From the NCBI RefSeq assembly GCF_902779965.1, contig NZ_CACZDK010000008.1, positions 1-64,000 on the forward strand: a DNA stretch of 64,000 bases, in the 5' to 3' direction. This document shows, in pieces, positions 25,938 through 33,973 of the stretch. A program made the position numbers and the translations under genes. The DNA comes from Fibrobacter succinogenes (lineage in GTDB: Bacteria; Fibrobacterota; Fibrobacteria; Fibrobacterales; Fibrobacteraceae). The first letter of the stretch is position 1. Every line of letters begins with the position of its first letter. The notes under the pieces were generated by a model. The model had not been told where the DNA came from, searched no databases, and saw only the letters and a list, made by a program, of their open reading frames with translations.

Positions 25938-26507
25938 ATGAATAACGAAATCATTCTTGCCAGCGGTTCCCCGCGACGTTCTGAAATTTTAAAACAGTTA
26001 GGAGTCAATTTTCGCGTGGTTGTCTCCGGCGAAGACGAAAAGCCAACAAGTACAAACCCGATGGATTTCCCGCGCGAAAACGCATGCATCAAGGCTTTGT
26101 CTGTATCTCGCACGGAACGCGATGCTTACGTGCTCGGCTTTGATACGCTTGTTTTTTTGGACAACATGCCGCTTGGAAAGCCGAAATCCGAAGAAAACGC
26201 CCTCGAAATGCTGAAAAAATTGAATAATCGTTCGCATTTTGTGATTACCGGTGTCGCCATTGCCCGCAACGGCGAAATCCTTTGTGCATCCGAAGAGAAA
26301 ACAGAGGTCATTTTTAGAAACTGTTCCTTACAAGAACTTAAAGATTATGTAAATTCTAAAGACCCGATGGATAAAGCAGGTGCCTACGGCATTCAAACGA
26401 ATGGGGCGCGCCTGATAAAGTCTATCAATGGATGTTACTACAACGTGGTTGGGTTACCGGTTGCACGTACACTGGAAATGTTGGATAGCTTACAAGTTAA
26501 GGTATAG
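25938..26507 (+). CDS. maf: Maf-family nucleoside triphosphate pyrophosphatase
   Basis: The 189-residue protein hydrolyses non-canonical or modified NTPs, such as dTTP, UTP or methylated forms, depending on subfamily. The N-terminal ASGSPRRSEILKQLG is the Maf signature, with the later GFDTLVFLDN, KPKSEENALEML and KSINGCYYNVVGLPV motifs. The ATG at 25938 gives the family start MNNEIILASGSPRR. It is followed after 3 bp by the rodZ-like gene and then hisB, so the three are one operon. Confidence 0.94.
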   Translation: MNNEIILASGSPRRSEILKQLGVNFRVVVSGEDEKPTSTNPMDFPRENACIKALSVSRTERDAYVLGFDTLVFLDNMPLGKPKSEENALEMLKKLNNRSHFVITGVAIARNGEILCASEEKTEVIFRNCSLQELKDYVNSKDPMDKAGAYGIQTNGARLIKSINGCYYNVVGLPVARTLEMLDSLQVKV

Positions 26508-26510
26508 CAA

Positions 26511-27446
26511 ATGATTCAATTGGATGAGAAGAATCCCAACGAACGCCTTGGCGAATTCTTGGCCCGCGTTCGCGAATCTCAAGGACTTTCTATAGAAGAT
26601 CTTTCTGATCGTACGAAAATTTCGGTGAAAATGCTTCATTTTATTGAAGCGAGTGACTGGAAGTCTTTGCCGGTAGAAGCTTATGTCCGTAGTTACCTGA
26701 ATTCTGTAAGTACTAAGCTCGGCTTGGATCCCAAGGGCGTTCTTAAACTGTATGCTGAAGAAGTCGGTTCGAATTTTGTCACGCCTGACATGGAACCGAT
26801 GAAGAATATTGCTCCGATGACGGATGAAGAAAAGCAACCGCGCAGTAAGGCTGTGCCTATAGCGATTGTGGTTATCGTGGCGCTTTTCATTGTTGGGCTC
26901 CATTTTGTAACGAAGGGCGATGCTGCTGATAGTAATGCCAATCCGCCAGCGGTGGTTGCTGCTGAGGATTCTTCCGAAATCAGCCAGGACATGCCTGAAG
27001 GTGCCGAAGCGGTTCCCGCGGATTCCATCAAGGACGAAAAGAATGAGACTGTGACGCAGGCTGATGTCGATAAGGCTGTGAAAAAAGCTGAAAATCTCCC
27101 GGCTTCTGCAACGATTTTCATTTCGGCATCTTCCAAGAAAGATACCGTAACAGGTCCGGTTTCTGACAATGGCCGCACGAAGATTGAACTTGTGGGCTCT
27201 GGTGAAATGCGTTCTTGGGTGGGCATCAAGCGTGACGAAGACGATGACGAATTCGTAAAAGAAGCAAACATTGCTACCGTCGATAACAAGCTTGTTTATA
27301 CCGCAAGTGGCACGTTGTATATCGTTATTGGCGAACCGCGCGCTATTGGCAAAATGTACTTGAACGGCGTTGAAACCCCGCTTCCTGTGCCGAAGTTTGG
27401 CCGTGTGGCCCGCTTTAGCGTGTTTGACGGTCGTGTGCTCAAATAA
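26511..27446 (+). CDS. rodZ: RodZ-like helix-turn-helix membrane protein
   Basis: The 311-residue protein has an N-terminal HTH_25 domain at residues about 8-80 (LGEFLARVRESQGLSIEDLSDRTKISVKMLHFIEASD...YVRSYLNSVSTKLGLD), one transmembrane segment at about 118-140 (AIVVIVALFIVGLHFV), an acidic Ala/Glu-rich linker, and a periplasmic DUF4115 domain at the end (WVGIKRDED...GEPRAIGKMYLNGV). RodZ anchors MreB in rod-shape control. MreB is not in the window, so the cell-shape role rests on family knowledge. It is encoded between maf and hisB. Confidence 0.88.
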   Translation: MIQLDEKNPNERLGEFLARVRESQGLSIEDLSDRTKISVKMLHFIEASDWKSLPVEAYVRSYLNSVSTKLGLDPKGVLKLYAEEVGSNFVTPDMEPMKNIAPMTDEEKQPRSKAVPIAIVVIVALFIVGLHFVTKGDAADSNANPPAVVAAEDSSEISQDMPEGAEAVPADSIKDEKNETVTQADVDKAVKKAENLPASATIFISASSKKDTVTGPVSDNGRTKIELVGSGEMRSWVGIKRDEDDDEFVKEANIATVDNKLVYTASGTLYIVIGEPRAIGKMYLNGVETPLPVPKFGRVARFSVFDGRVLK

Positions 27447-27455
27447 GAGGTGTTT

Positions 27456-28040
27456 ATGCGTTCTTCTAAGATTTCTCGCAAGACGAGTGAAACTGATATC
27501 CAACTTTACTTGAACTTGGACGATGCCTCTAGAGGCCAAATCAGTTCGGGTTCGGGTTTCTTGGATCATATGCTAAACTTGTTCCAAGTACATGGCGGTT
27601 TCCACCTTGATTTGACTTGCAAGGGCGATACTGAAGTCGATATGCACCACAGTATGGAAGACATTGCGATTGTGCTTGGTCAGGCGCTCGTTGAAGCTCT
27701 TGGCGACAAGAAAGGTATCGAACGCTACGGTTTTTACTTTGTTCCAATGGACGAGGCGTTAAGCCGCGTTTGCATTGACTTTAGCAACCGCATCGGTTTT
27801 GTCTGGAACGTAAAGCTCCCGGCGGCAACTGCAGGCGGAATCGAAGCCAGCATGTTCGAACATTTCTTCAAGAGCCTTTGCGAAAATGCCCGCATGAACC
27901 TGCATGTGGAACTCTTCTACGGCAATGACAACCACCACTGCCTGGAATCCATTTTCAAGGCTTTTGCTCGTGCCGTTGCAATGGCAGTCGCTCCTTCGCG
28001 AAACGTAAAAGGCATTCCCAGCAGCAAAGGCGTGCTGTAA
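27456..28040 (+). CDS. hisB: Imidazoleglycerol-phosphate dehydratase
   Basis: HisB dehydrates imidazole glycerol phosphate in histidine synthesis. The 194-residue monofunctional form lacks the phosphatase domain of the E. coli protein. Conserved metal-binding motifs are GSGFLDHMLNLFQVHGG, DMHHSMEDIAIVLGQAL and NDNHHCLESIFKAFARA. The ATG at 27456 has AAGAGG at a good distance; the in-frame GTG at 27450 is less likely. It ends the maf-rodZ-hisB operon and is separated from other his genes. Confidence 0.96.
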   Translation: MRSSKISRKTSETDIQLYLNLDDASRGQISSGSGFLDHMLNLFQVHGGFHLDLTCKGDTEVDMHHSMEDIAIVLGQALVEALGDKKGIERYGFYFVPMDEALSRVCIDFSNRIGFVWNVKLPAATAGGIEASMFEHFFKSLCENARMNLHVELFYGNDNHHCLESIFKAFARAVAMAVAPSRNVKGIPSSKGVL

Positions 28041-28065
28041 GAAAAAGTCACTAAATTTTTAATAA

Positions 28066-28096
28066 AGGGCAGGACTGAGGTTCTGCTCTTTTTTTT
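28066..28096 (+). terminator. Terminator after hisB
   Basis: GGGCAGGAC pairs with GTTCTGCTC (two G-U pairs) around TGAG, followed by eight T. Confidence 0.85.
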
Positions 28097-28097
28097 G

Positions 28098-28113
28098 TGT
28101 GATAGCCGTCACA
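28098..28113 (+). promoter_or_regulatory. CRP/FNR-type palindrome TGTGA-N6-TCACA
   Basis: TGTGATAGCCGTCACA is an exact match to the CRP-family consensus TGTGA-N6-TCACA. It is 176 bp before the start of the unknown gene at 28290. Half-sites GGTGACA (about 28133) and TTGTCACA (about 28177) follow, as do two TGCATG words, in an A+T-rich region with no gene. Confidence 0.5.
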
Positions 28114-28289
28114 TTAAAATGCATGCTTTTTCTGGTGACATAAATTTGCATGTTTTTTTTATTTTGGTGGCTTTTTTTGTCACAAAAATAAGAAATTTAA
28201 AATAATTAATTGCGCATATTCACTCTAGGATTTTTTGTAAAAAAATTTTATGTTTTGCTCGGTGTGTATGGACTAGGAGTGCTGTGGGC

Positions 28290-29357
28290 ATGAATGTTTT
28301 GTCAACAACTTTAAAGATGGTTTGTTGTCCTTTGCCGGTACACGATCTTGCCAAAGCAAAGAAAGACGAATGTATTCAAAATGCAATAATAAACGCGCAA
28401 TTGTATATGATTGCTAAGAAACCTTTGGTTTATTTTAGCAATGTAAATGTTGACAACAAAAAAATTGATCTTGATCTCGTAAATGCGTATGATCGAGTCA
28501 GTATTTCAATCCCGTTAGATCAGCCGATTTTTAAACCGGATGGTGAGAAGACTTTTGTTTTCGATGTGCGTTCTGCAGACAATAGTTCTTTCGTAGAAAA
28601 CTATCCTGTGGAAAATGCTTGCGAAATTTATGTTTATGCAATTGAAAATGCTTTATATGAAAAGCTGACTGAAAAAAAGTTTAACGAAAAGAAATTAAGA
28701 AAGCACCTTAATGCCGATAGCTTTGTTGTTAGGCTGACTCCTGAAAAACTTTTGTTTTTGTATTTGGATAACAGACTTCGAATCCCGAATTTCGATAAAG
28801 CACAGAAGAATTTTTGGGATTTTGAAGTAATGTTTATAGATAAAATACCGGCTCCTTGTATGGCTGATGGTTGCTGTAATTACGAGTCGTTTATGAAAGT
28901 AGTTCAATCGGAAATCGATGAGTACGAAAGTGATCTAGAAGATACTGTTTTGCTGTTCTTTAATGCTCAAGAATGTGATAGGAGCCTTTTGATTGCTAAT
29001 GATACTTCGTTCAACGATTTTCAAAAACGTTTAAACCCGAAAAAAATGCCATCGGTTGATTTGCTTTCTCTAAAGACCGAAGTGTTCTTTATAGATAAAT
29101 TTAAACCGAAATGCGACGAGATGCAATTCCACGAATATTTTGAACGCAAGGGTTGCTCTGGAATTTCTGAATATGATGTTATTGATTACGCCATAAATGA
29201 TAGTATCAATCTTGTATTGAGGGATATGAAGTGGTTTGGCGGGCTCAATGGCAATTGCTTGGTTTATTGCAAGAATTCTCAGTTGAGTGTTATGAATCCT
29301 GCGGATTTTAACGACTTGCTCGAAAGAAAATTTTTAGAATCGGTCCTTTCTTATTAA
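28290..29357 (+). CDS. Unknown 355-residue protein
   Basis: No family is recognised. The protein has no signal peptide or membrane segment. It is rich in Asp, Asn, Lys and Phe, and contains scattered Cys, including CCPLP near the start and ADGCCNYE in the middle. The gene is markedly more A+T-rich than its neighbours and uses A/T-ending codons. AGGAG stands 10 bases before the ATG at 28290. It stands alone between hisB and dcuB, preceded by a 250-bp A+T-rich region with a CRP-like palindrome. Recent acquisition is possible. Confidence 0.75.
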   Translation: MNVLSTTLKMVCCPLPVHDLAKAKKDECIQNAIINAQLYMIAKKPLVYFSNVNVDNKKIDLDLVNAYDRVSISIPLDQPIFKPDGEKTFVFDVRSADNSSFVENYPVENACEIYVYAIENALYEKLTEKKFNEKKLRKHLNADSFVVRLTPEKLLFLYLDNRLRIPNFDKAQKNFWDFEVMFIDKIPAPCMADGCCNYESFMKVVQSEIDEYESDLEDTVLLFFNAQECDRSLLIANDTSFNDFQKRLNPKKMPSVDLLSLKTEVFFIDKFKPKCDEMQFHEYFERKGCSGISEYDVIDYAINDSINLVLRDMKWFGGLNGNCLVYCKNSQLSVMNPADFNDLLERKFLESVLSY

Positions 29358-29423
29358 CAAATCCTCAATTTAGAGTATATATTTTCTTTTGATGCGGATT
29401 TAAACCCGTTCAGAAGGAGATAT

Positions 29424-30793
29424 ATGGCTTTAATGATTATTCAGCTTTTAATAGTGCTGTTGGCGCTTTACGTGGGCTCGCGTTACGGGAGCCTTGCACT
29501 TGGGGCTATTTCTGGAATTGGTCTTGCGATTCTCGTGCTTGGCTTTGGAATGCAACCGGGCAAGCCTCCAACAGATGTCATTTACATCATCATAGCGGCG
29601 GTGACTTGTGCGGGCATTATGCAGGCGTCGGGCGGCATGGATTGGCTTATCCAGATTGCGGAACGCTTGCTGCGTCGGCATCCGGATTACATTACGTTTC
29701 TTGCGCCGCTTTGCACGTTCTTTTTGACAGTGCTTGTGGGAACGGGCCATGTGGTTTATACGTTGATGCCGATTATTTGCGATATCTCGCTTAAAAAGGG
29801 AATTCGCCCAGAGCGGCCTTGTGCCGTAGCTTCGGTGGCGTCGCAGGTGGGCATTACGTGTTCACCGATTGCGGCTGCGGTTGCTTCGTTTGTCATTATT
29901 TCTAACGCGAATGGATTCGAAATAAACAACTTGCAGGTCATTGCGATTACGATTCCCGCATGTGTTTGCGGAATTATGGCTGCTGCGGCAATCTCGTACA
30001 GGCGAGGGCTGGACCTCGATAAGGATCCGGCTTATCAGGCGCGCTTAAAAGATCCGCAGATGAAGGAGTATATGTTTGGTTCTACAGCTTCCGTGCTTGA
30101 TAAGGAGGTGACGAAAGAAGCAAAACGTGCGGTTTATATCTTTCTTGCAGCGCTTGCGGTGATTGTGATTTTCTCTATTTGCCAAATTTCAGGTCACGAC
30201 ATTCGCCCCAAATTCCCGACAGGAAAGATTATCGATGGCGTTGCGCAAGTGAAACCGCTTGCAATGAGCCTTCTTATTCAGATTGTCATGATTTCTGCAG
30301 CGGCGTTCATGATTCTTTGTTGCAAGGCGAATCCCAAGAAGGCCGTGTCGGGAGCGGTGTGGCAGAGCGGCATGGTTGGGTAGTTGCCATTTACGGGATT
30401 GCGTGGCTTGCCGATACGTACTTTGCAAATTACATGGATGTGATGCAGGGCGGGCTCAAGAATGTTGTACAACATTATTCGTGGTCAATTGCGTTTGCGT
30501 TCTTTGCAGTGAGCGTGCTTATCAATTCGCAGGGGGCGGTGGTGGTTGCGATGCTTCCGCTAGCCTATAGCCTTGAAATTCCTGGGCCGGTACTTTTGGG
30601 CGTGCTCCCGAGTGTTTATGGATACTTCTTTATTCCGAACTATCCGTCCGACATTGCGACTGTGAACTTTGATCGTTCGGGCACGACCGTTATCGGAAAG
30701 TATTTGCTGAATCACAGTTTTATGCTGCCGGGCTTAGTGAGCGTCATCGTTTCGACGATTGTCGGCTCGCTTCTCGTGAAAGTGTTTTATTAA
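29424..30793 (+). pseudogene. dcuB: Anaerobic C4-dicarboxylate transporter DcuB, one-base frameshift
   Basis: Dcu carriers exchange or export C4-dicarboxylates such as fumarate, aspartate and succinate across the inner membrane. The first part (29424-30383) matches DcuB closely (QPGKPPTDV, ASGGMDWLIQIAERLLRRHPDY, GTGHVVYTLMPIICD, RPERP). It stops after QSGMVG at TAG 30381. The rest continues in another frame from about 30380 (VVAIYGIAWLADTYF ... NYPSDIATVNFDRSGTTVIGKYLLNHSFMLPGL) to 30793. In E. coli the joint reads GMIAIVAVYG, so restoring one base between 30378 and 30380 (GCG for GG) would rebuild GMVAVVAIYG. It is either a true null mutation or a sequencing error. AAGGAGATAT precedes the ATG. 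Confidence 0.88.
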
Positions 30794-30803
30794 AGGAGAT
30801 TGT

Positions 30804-31072
30804 CGTTCTGGAGGCCCGTAGGGCCGATTGAATCCCTAATGTTAGCCCTTGTCAATTGAATAAGCTTCTGCTCAGGAATCCCGATATAACGACGGAAGTA
30901 TTGTCGGCTCGCATTACTTGTTAGGCAAAATCCAGCTTGGCGTTGGATATTGGTTTTAATCAATAGCATTGCCACTCTGGATGCGTTCAAGATGACAAAC
31001 GAGGAGCCTCATACCTCAAAGCAACCGTAGGTTGCGACCTCACAGCTCAAAGGGGCGTAAGCCCCGACTTCA
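30804..31072. repeat. Intergenic block with three variable-stem hairpins
   Basis: TCGTTCTGGA-[GGCCC GTA GGGCC]-GATTGAATCC opens the block. It ends with CTCATACCTCAAAG-[GCAACC GTA GGTTGC]-CGACCTCACAGCTCAAAG-[GGGGC GTAA GCCCC]-CGACTT. A 66-codon minus-strand frame in the middle (30790-30990) has no recognised homology and may be a gene remnant. No functional gene is seen. Confidence 0.55.
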
Positions 31073-32041
31073 TTACACCGGCGTTTTGCTTTTTTCACCG
31101 GCAATTTCACGAACGAGTTTCGGTACGAGGTAGCCGGGGAGTTTTGTGCGTATTTGCGCGATGAGTTCGTGGGCGCGTTCATCACTGATTTCAAAATGGG
31201 CGACACCTTTTGCGTGGTCGAGTTGGTGCAAGTAGTAGGGAAGAACGCCTTGCTCAAAAAGTTTGCGACACAAGCGTTCTAGTGTTTCGGCGTCATCGTT
31301 TACACCTTTCAGCATGACGCTTTGATTCAAAAGCGTCCAACCGCTAAACTTGAGCTGCGCAAAGACGGCTGCGGATTCTTCGTCGAGTTCATCGGGATGG
31401 TTCACGTGTACCACGAGCACGCAATTGAATCGTGCGGGGAGTTCGCGCAAAAGTTCAAAATGTTGCATCACAAGATCGGGGCGCATCACGGGGAGTCTCG
31501 TGTGGATGCGGAGCGTCGTGACAGATGGGTGGAATGCAATTGCTTCCACGAGATCGCGGAACGGTCCCGGCCCAAGTGTGAGCGGGTCTCCTCCCGAAAG
31601 AATGACTTCCCAAATGTTTGTGTGGACATCGAGCCAGTTGGAAACTTCACTCGCAATATTTTGCGTGTCCTGGAAGGGGTAGTTGCGCCTAAAGCAGAAG
31701 CGGCAACGCACACCGCAAGCTGATGTCGAAACGATAAGGGCGCGGTTCTCGTATTTTTGCAAGATGCATTCGGACTTGCCGGCCAGGAGGTCGCCTACAG
31801 GGTCATCCACAAAGCCGGGCGCTTCTATAAGTTCATCCTTGCTGGGGAGAACCTCGCGTAGCAGTTTGACGGGATCGCTTGATTTCTTGATAAGGTCTGC
31901 GTAATGCTTGGAACAGTTAAAGGCAAACGAAGGGGTGAGGTCTAGGTTTGCTTGCATTTCGCTTGTCAAACCTGCAAAATCTTTGCCCAAATAGTCTAAA
32001 AATTCAGAAATATGCGTGAAAGTTTTAACAGAATTGTCCAT
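31073..32041 (-). CDS. epmB: EF-P beta-lysylation lysine 2,3-aminomutase EpmB (radical SAM)
   Basis: EpmB converts (S)-alpha-lysine to (R)-beta-lysine for attachment to elongation factor P. The 322-residue protein has the radical-SAM cluster motif C109-x3-C113-x2-C116 (CGVRCRFCFRRNYPF), VILSGGDPLTLG, and the C-terminal PLP-lysine region GYLVPKLVREIAGEKSKTPV. The start MDNSVKTFTHIS leaves 41 bp to the divergent efp gene, which is strong context for EpmB rather than a catabolic lysine aminomutase. The partner ligase EpmA is not in the window. Confidence 0.93.
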   Translation of the reverse strand: MDNSVKTFTHISEFLDYLGKDFAGLTSEMQANLDLTPSFAFNCSKHYADLIKKSSDPVKLLREVLPSKDELIEAPGFVDDPVGDLLAGKSECILQKYENRALIVSTSACGVRCRFCFRRNYPFQDTQNIASEVSNWLDVHTNIWEVILSGGDPLTLGPGPFRDLVEAIAFHPSVTTLRIHTRLPVMRPDLVMQHFELLRELPARFNCVLVVHVNHPDELDEESAAVFAQLKFSGWTLLNQSVMLKGVNDDAETLERLCRKLFEQGVLPYYLHQLDHAKGVAHFEISDERAHELIAQIRTKLPGYLVPKLVREIAGEKSKTPV

Positions 32042-32061
32042 TATATTGCTAAATTTAGAAT
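32034..32061 (+). promoter_or_regulatory. Possible efp promoter overlapping the epmB start
   Basis: TTGTCC and TAGAAT are separated by 16 bases in the 41-bp gap between epmB and efp. The match is weak. Confidence 0.3.
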
Positions 32062-32082
32062 CAAAAACCAAAAGAGGATAAT

Positions 32083-32667
32083 ATGGGTACTGTAAGCACC
32101 AACGAATTCCGTAAAAAATTGAAAATCATGGTTGATGGTCAGCCGTATGAAATCATCGAAAACCAGTTTGTGAAGCCGGGTAAGGGTCAGGCTTTCAACC
32201 GCGTTCGTATCAAGAACTTGGTGACTGGCCGTACTCTCGAACGTACTTGGAAGAGCGGTGATACGGTGGAAGAAGCTGATGTGACCTACACCGAAATGAC
32301 TTACCTCTACAACGACGGTTCTACTTGGTACTTCCTCAACAGCGAAACTCAGGAAACTGAAGAAATCTCCAAGGAAGCTCTCAATGGCTGCGAAGTTTGG
32401 CTCCTCGATGGCGCTACTGTCGAAGTCACTTGGTGGAAGGATCCGAAGACGATGGCTACACTTCCGATCGAAGTTATCCCGCCGACCTTCGTTGACTTGA
32501 TGATCGTTGACGCTCCTCCGGCAGTTCAGGGCAACACCAGCGGTAACGTGATGCGTGAAGCTACTCTCGAAACTGGCGCTAAGGTGATGATTCCGCTCTT
32601 CATCGAAAACAACACCAAGATCCGCGTCGATACTCGCGACGGTTCTTACCTCGAACGCGCAAAGTAA
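32083..32667 (+). CDS. efp: Translation elongation factor P
   Basis: EF-P relieves ribosome stalling at polyproline stretches. The 194-residue protein has the N-terminal KOW-like domain with the tip loop VKPGKGQAFNR; Lys34 is in the position that is beta-lysylated in E. coli. Two OB domains follow, ending DTRDGSYLERAK. GAGGATAAT precedes the ATG. It diverges from epmB with a 41-bp gap, so modifier and substrate may be co-regulated. The terminator for this gene is the end of a dispersed repeat at 32688-32829. Confidence 0.97.
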   Translation: MGTVSTNEFRKKLKIMVDGQPYEIIENQFVKPGKGQAFNRVRIKNLVTGRTLERTWKSGDTVEEADVTYTEMTYLYNDGSTWYFLNSETQETEEISKEALNGCEVWLLDGATVEVTWWKDPKTMATLPIEVIPPTFVDLMIVDAPPAVQGNTSGNVMREATLETGAKVMIPLFIENNTKIRVDTRDGSYLERAK

Positions 32668-32687
32668 TAAGACCGCTCGGCTCTATT

Positions 32688-32829
32688 GTGGGCGAAGAAC
32701 CTACGACTTCGCCTCGCTCTCGCAAAAGCATGCAAAGCGAATACCGCAAAATTGAGCTTGCTCAATTTTATGGTTGAGCTGAAGCTGCGGACGCTGCAAG
32801 CGTCAACCACGCTCGGTTAATACCGGGCG
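32688..32829 (+). repeat. 142-bp direct repeat, copy 1, with variable-stem hairpin and terminator
   Basis: The sequence runs from GTGGGCGAAGAACC to CCGGGCG. It contains GCGAATACCGC, the 10-bp hairpin AAAATTGAGC-TT-GCTCAATTTT, ATGGTTGAGCTGAAGCTGCGG, a second hairpin GACGCT-GCA-AGCGTC, and a final stem CGCTCGG/CCGGGCG followed by TTTTTT that should terminate efp. Copy 2 at 33832-33973 has the same length with about 12 differences, no indels (about 92 percent identity by eye). Confidence 0.8.
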
Positions 32830-32837
32830 TTTTTTAT
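32816..32837 (+). terminator. efp terminator formed by the repeat end
   Basis: CGCTCGG, a TTAATA loop, then CCGGGCG and TTTTTTATT. Confidence 0.7.
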
Positions 32838-32864
32838 TAATCGCGGATTATGTGTGCGAAGTTG

Positions 32865-33710
32865 TTAGCGAGCGATCTTAATGGCTAAGTGGAAATTGTG
32901 GCTCGTTGTGACGATATTGTCGTCATCGTCAGAATCATATTTGCCGAAAGAGTAGCTGAATGCTGGACCGATTCTCCAGCGATTATCGATCCAGAAGTCG
33001 TAACCAATTTCAAAGCGGACAAAGGTGTTGTCGAAGATTTCTAGATCTTCCTTGGATGAGGAGTAAACGATGCCAAAGCTGTCGTCATCGTCTTCTTGTG
33101 CCCTTTCGGCGGCGCCACCAATGCAAAGCCCTAAATACAGACCGTAAAGGGCGCTTTCCTTGTCCTGAAATGGATAAAATTCGGCACCGAGCCCTAATAG
33201 GCCCCTTACACTTATGGCGTCAATTTTATCTTTATCCCGCTTTGGGTAGGGACCGCTGTATTCGCCAGAACCAACTCCGATTCCAAGGGCTCCATAAACG
33301 GAGACGATGTTAGCAAAGTAACGCCCCAGTCGTACTTCGGCATACGGGAAAGACAAACCGCTAAATTTTTGAACCGACTTACCGTTTCGATCGTTTGCAG
33401 AATAGTTTAGCGACGTGTGGCCGATCGCGAGTTCCGCTGAAAAATAGTGTCCAAGATAGACGTGATTGCTGAGGTTCGTTTTGTGTTCTGAATATTGGGC
33501 CGCTGTTATCTGTCGATTTTTTTCTTCGGTTGACGCTATGCTGCTGTCGGCAGTCTCAGATTTTTTTTGTTCGATTTTTTGAACAAGAGCGGAATCGATA
33601 TTCCCTTCACCGGCTTGTTTGTTTTCAACATATGCGCCCATATCCCAGGCGCTAGCGGTCGATGCTAAGAGGAATACTAAAAACGAGGTCACAAAAAGTC
33701 TTTTTGTCAT
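32865..33710 (-). CDS. Outer-membrane beta-barrel protein with coiled N-terminal linker
   Basis: The 281-residue protein has a signal peptide (MTKRLFVTSFLVFLLASTASA), a charged Lys/Glu/Ser linker to about residue 75 that may form a short coiled coil, then a barrel with alternating strands ending in SHNFHLAIKIAR. The function is unknown. The gene is flanked on both sides by direct copies of a 142-bp repeat, which resembles a composite arrangement, although the repeats are probably not transposases. The barrel type resembles other small porin-like proteins in the window only in general pattern. Confidence 0.8.
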   Translation of the reverse strand: MTKRLFVTSFLVFLLASTASAWDMGAYVENKQAGEGNIDSALVQKIEQKKSETADSSIASTEEKNRQITAAQYSEHKTNLSNHVYLGHYFSAELAIGHTSLNYSANDRNGKSVQKFSGLSFPYAEVRLGRYFANIVSVYGALGIGVGSGEYSGPYPKRDKDKIDAISVRGLLGLGAEFYPFQDKESALYGLYLGLCIGGAAERAQEDDDDSFGIVYSSSKEDLEIFDNTFVRFEIGYDFWIDNRWRIGPAFSYSFGKYDSDDDDNIVTTSHNFHLAIKIAR

Positions 33711-33831
33711 AGGATTTGTTAAAAATTTTTCGTGATTATAGACTTTGTAAAAAATACATTTTTTAATCCTTCCTACAGATGTGAAGGATTAAGATTTCTT
33801 CTGTTGTATAATATTTGTGCTGTTGTTATTA

Positions 33832-33973
33832 GTGGGAGAAGAACCTACGTCTTCGTCTCGCTCTCGCAAAAGTATGCAAAGCGAATACCGCAAAATTGGG
33901 CTTGTTCAATTTTATGGCTGAGTTGAAGCTGCGGACTCGGCAAGCGTCAACCACGCTCGGTTCATTCCGGGCG
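33832..33973 (+). repeat. 142-bp direct repeat, copy 2
   Basis: This is the second copy of the element at 32688, in the same orientation. Its main hairpin has G-U compatible changes (AAAATTGGGC-TT-GTTCAATTTT); the second hairpin is disrupted. The last bases contain the stop codon and final residues of the minus-strand gene at 33962. Confidence 0.8.

Noticed and set aside
30370-30390. Programmed frameshift in dcuB
   Set aside because: No slippery X-XXY-YYZ motif or downstream structure is evident; a deletion or sequencing error explains it better.
30790-30990. 66-codon minus-strand gene, possible transposase or AraC fragment
   Set aside because: Only a faint resemblance of one stretch (QYFRRYIGIP); no start signal, and it overlaps a hairpin repeat. 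Kept only as a possible remnant.
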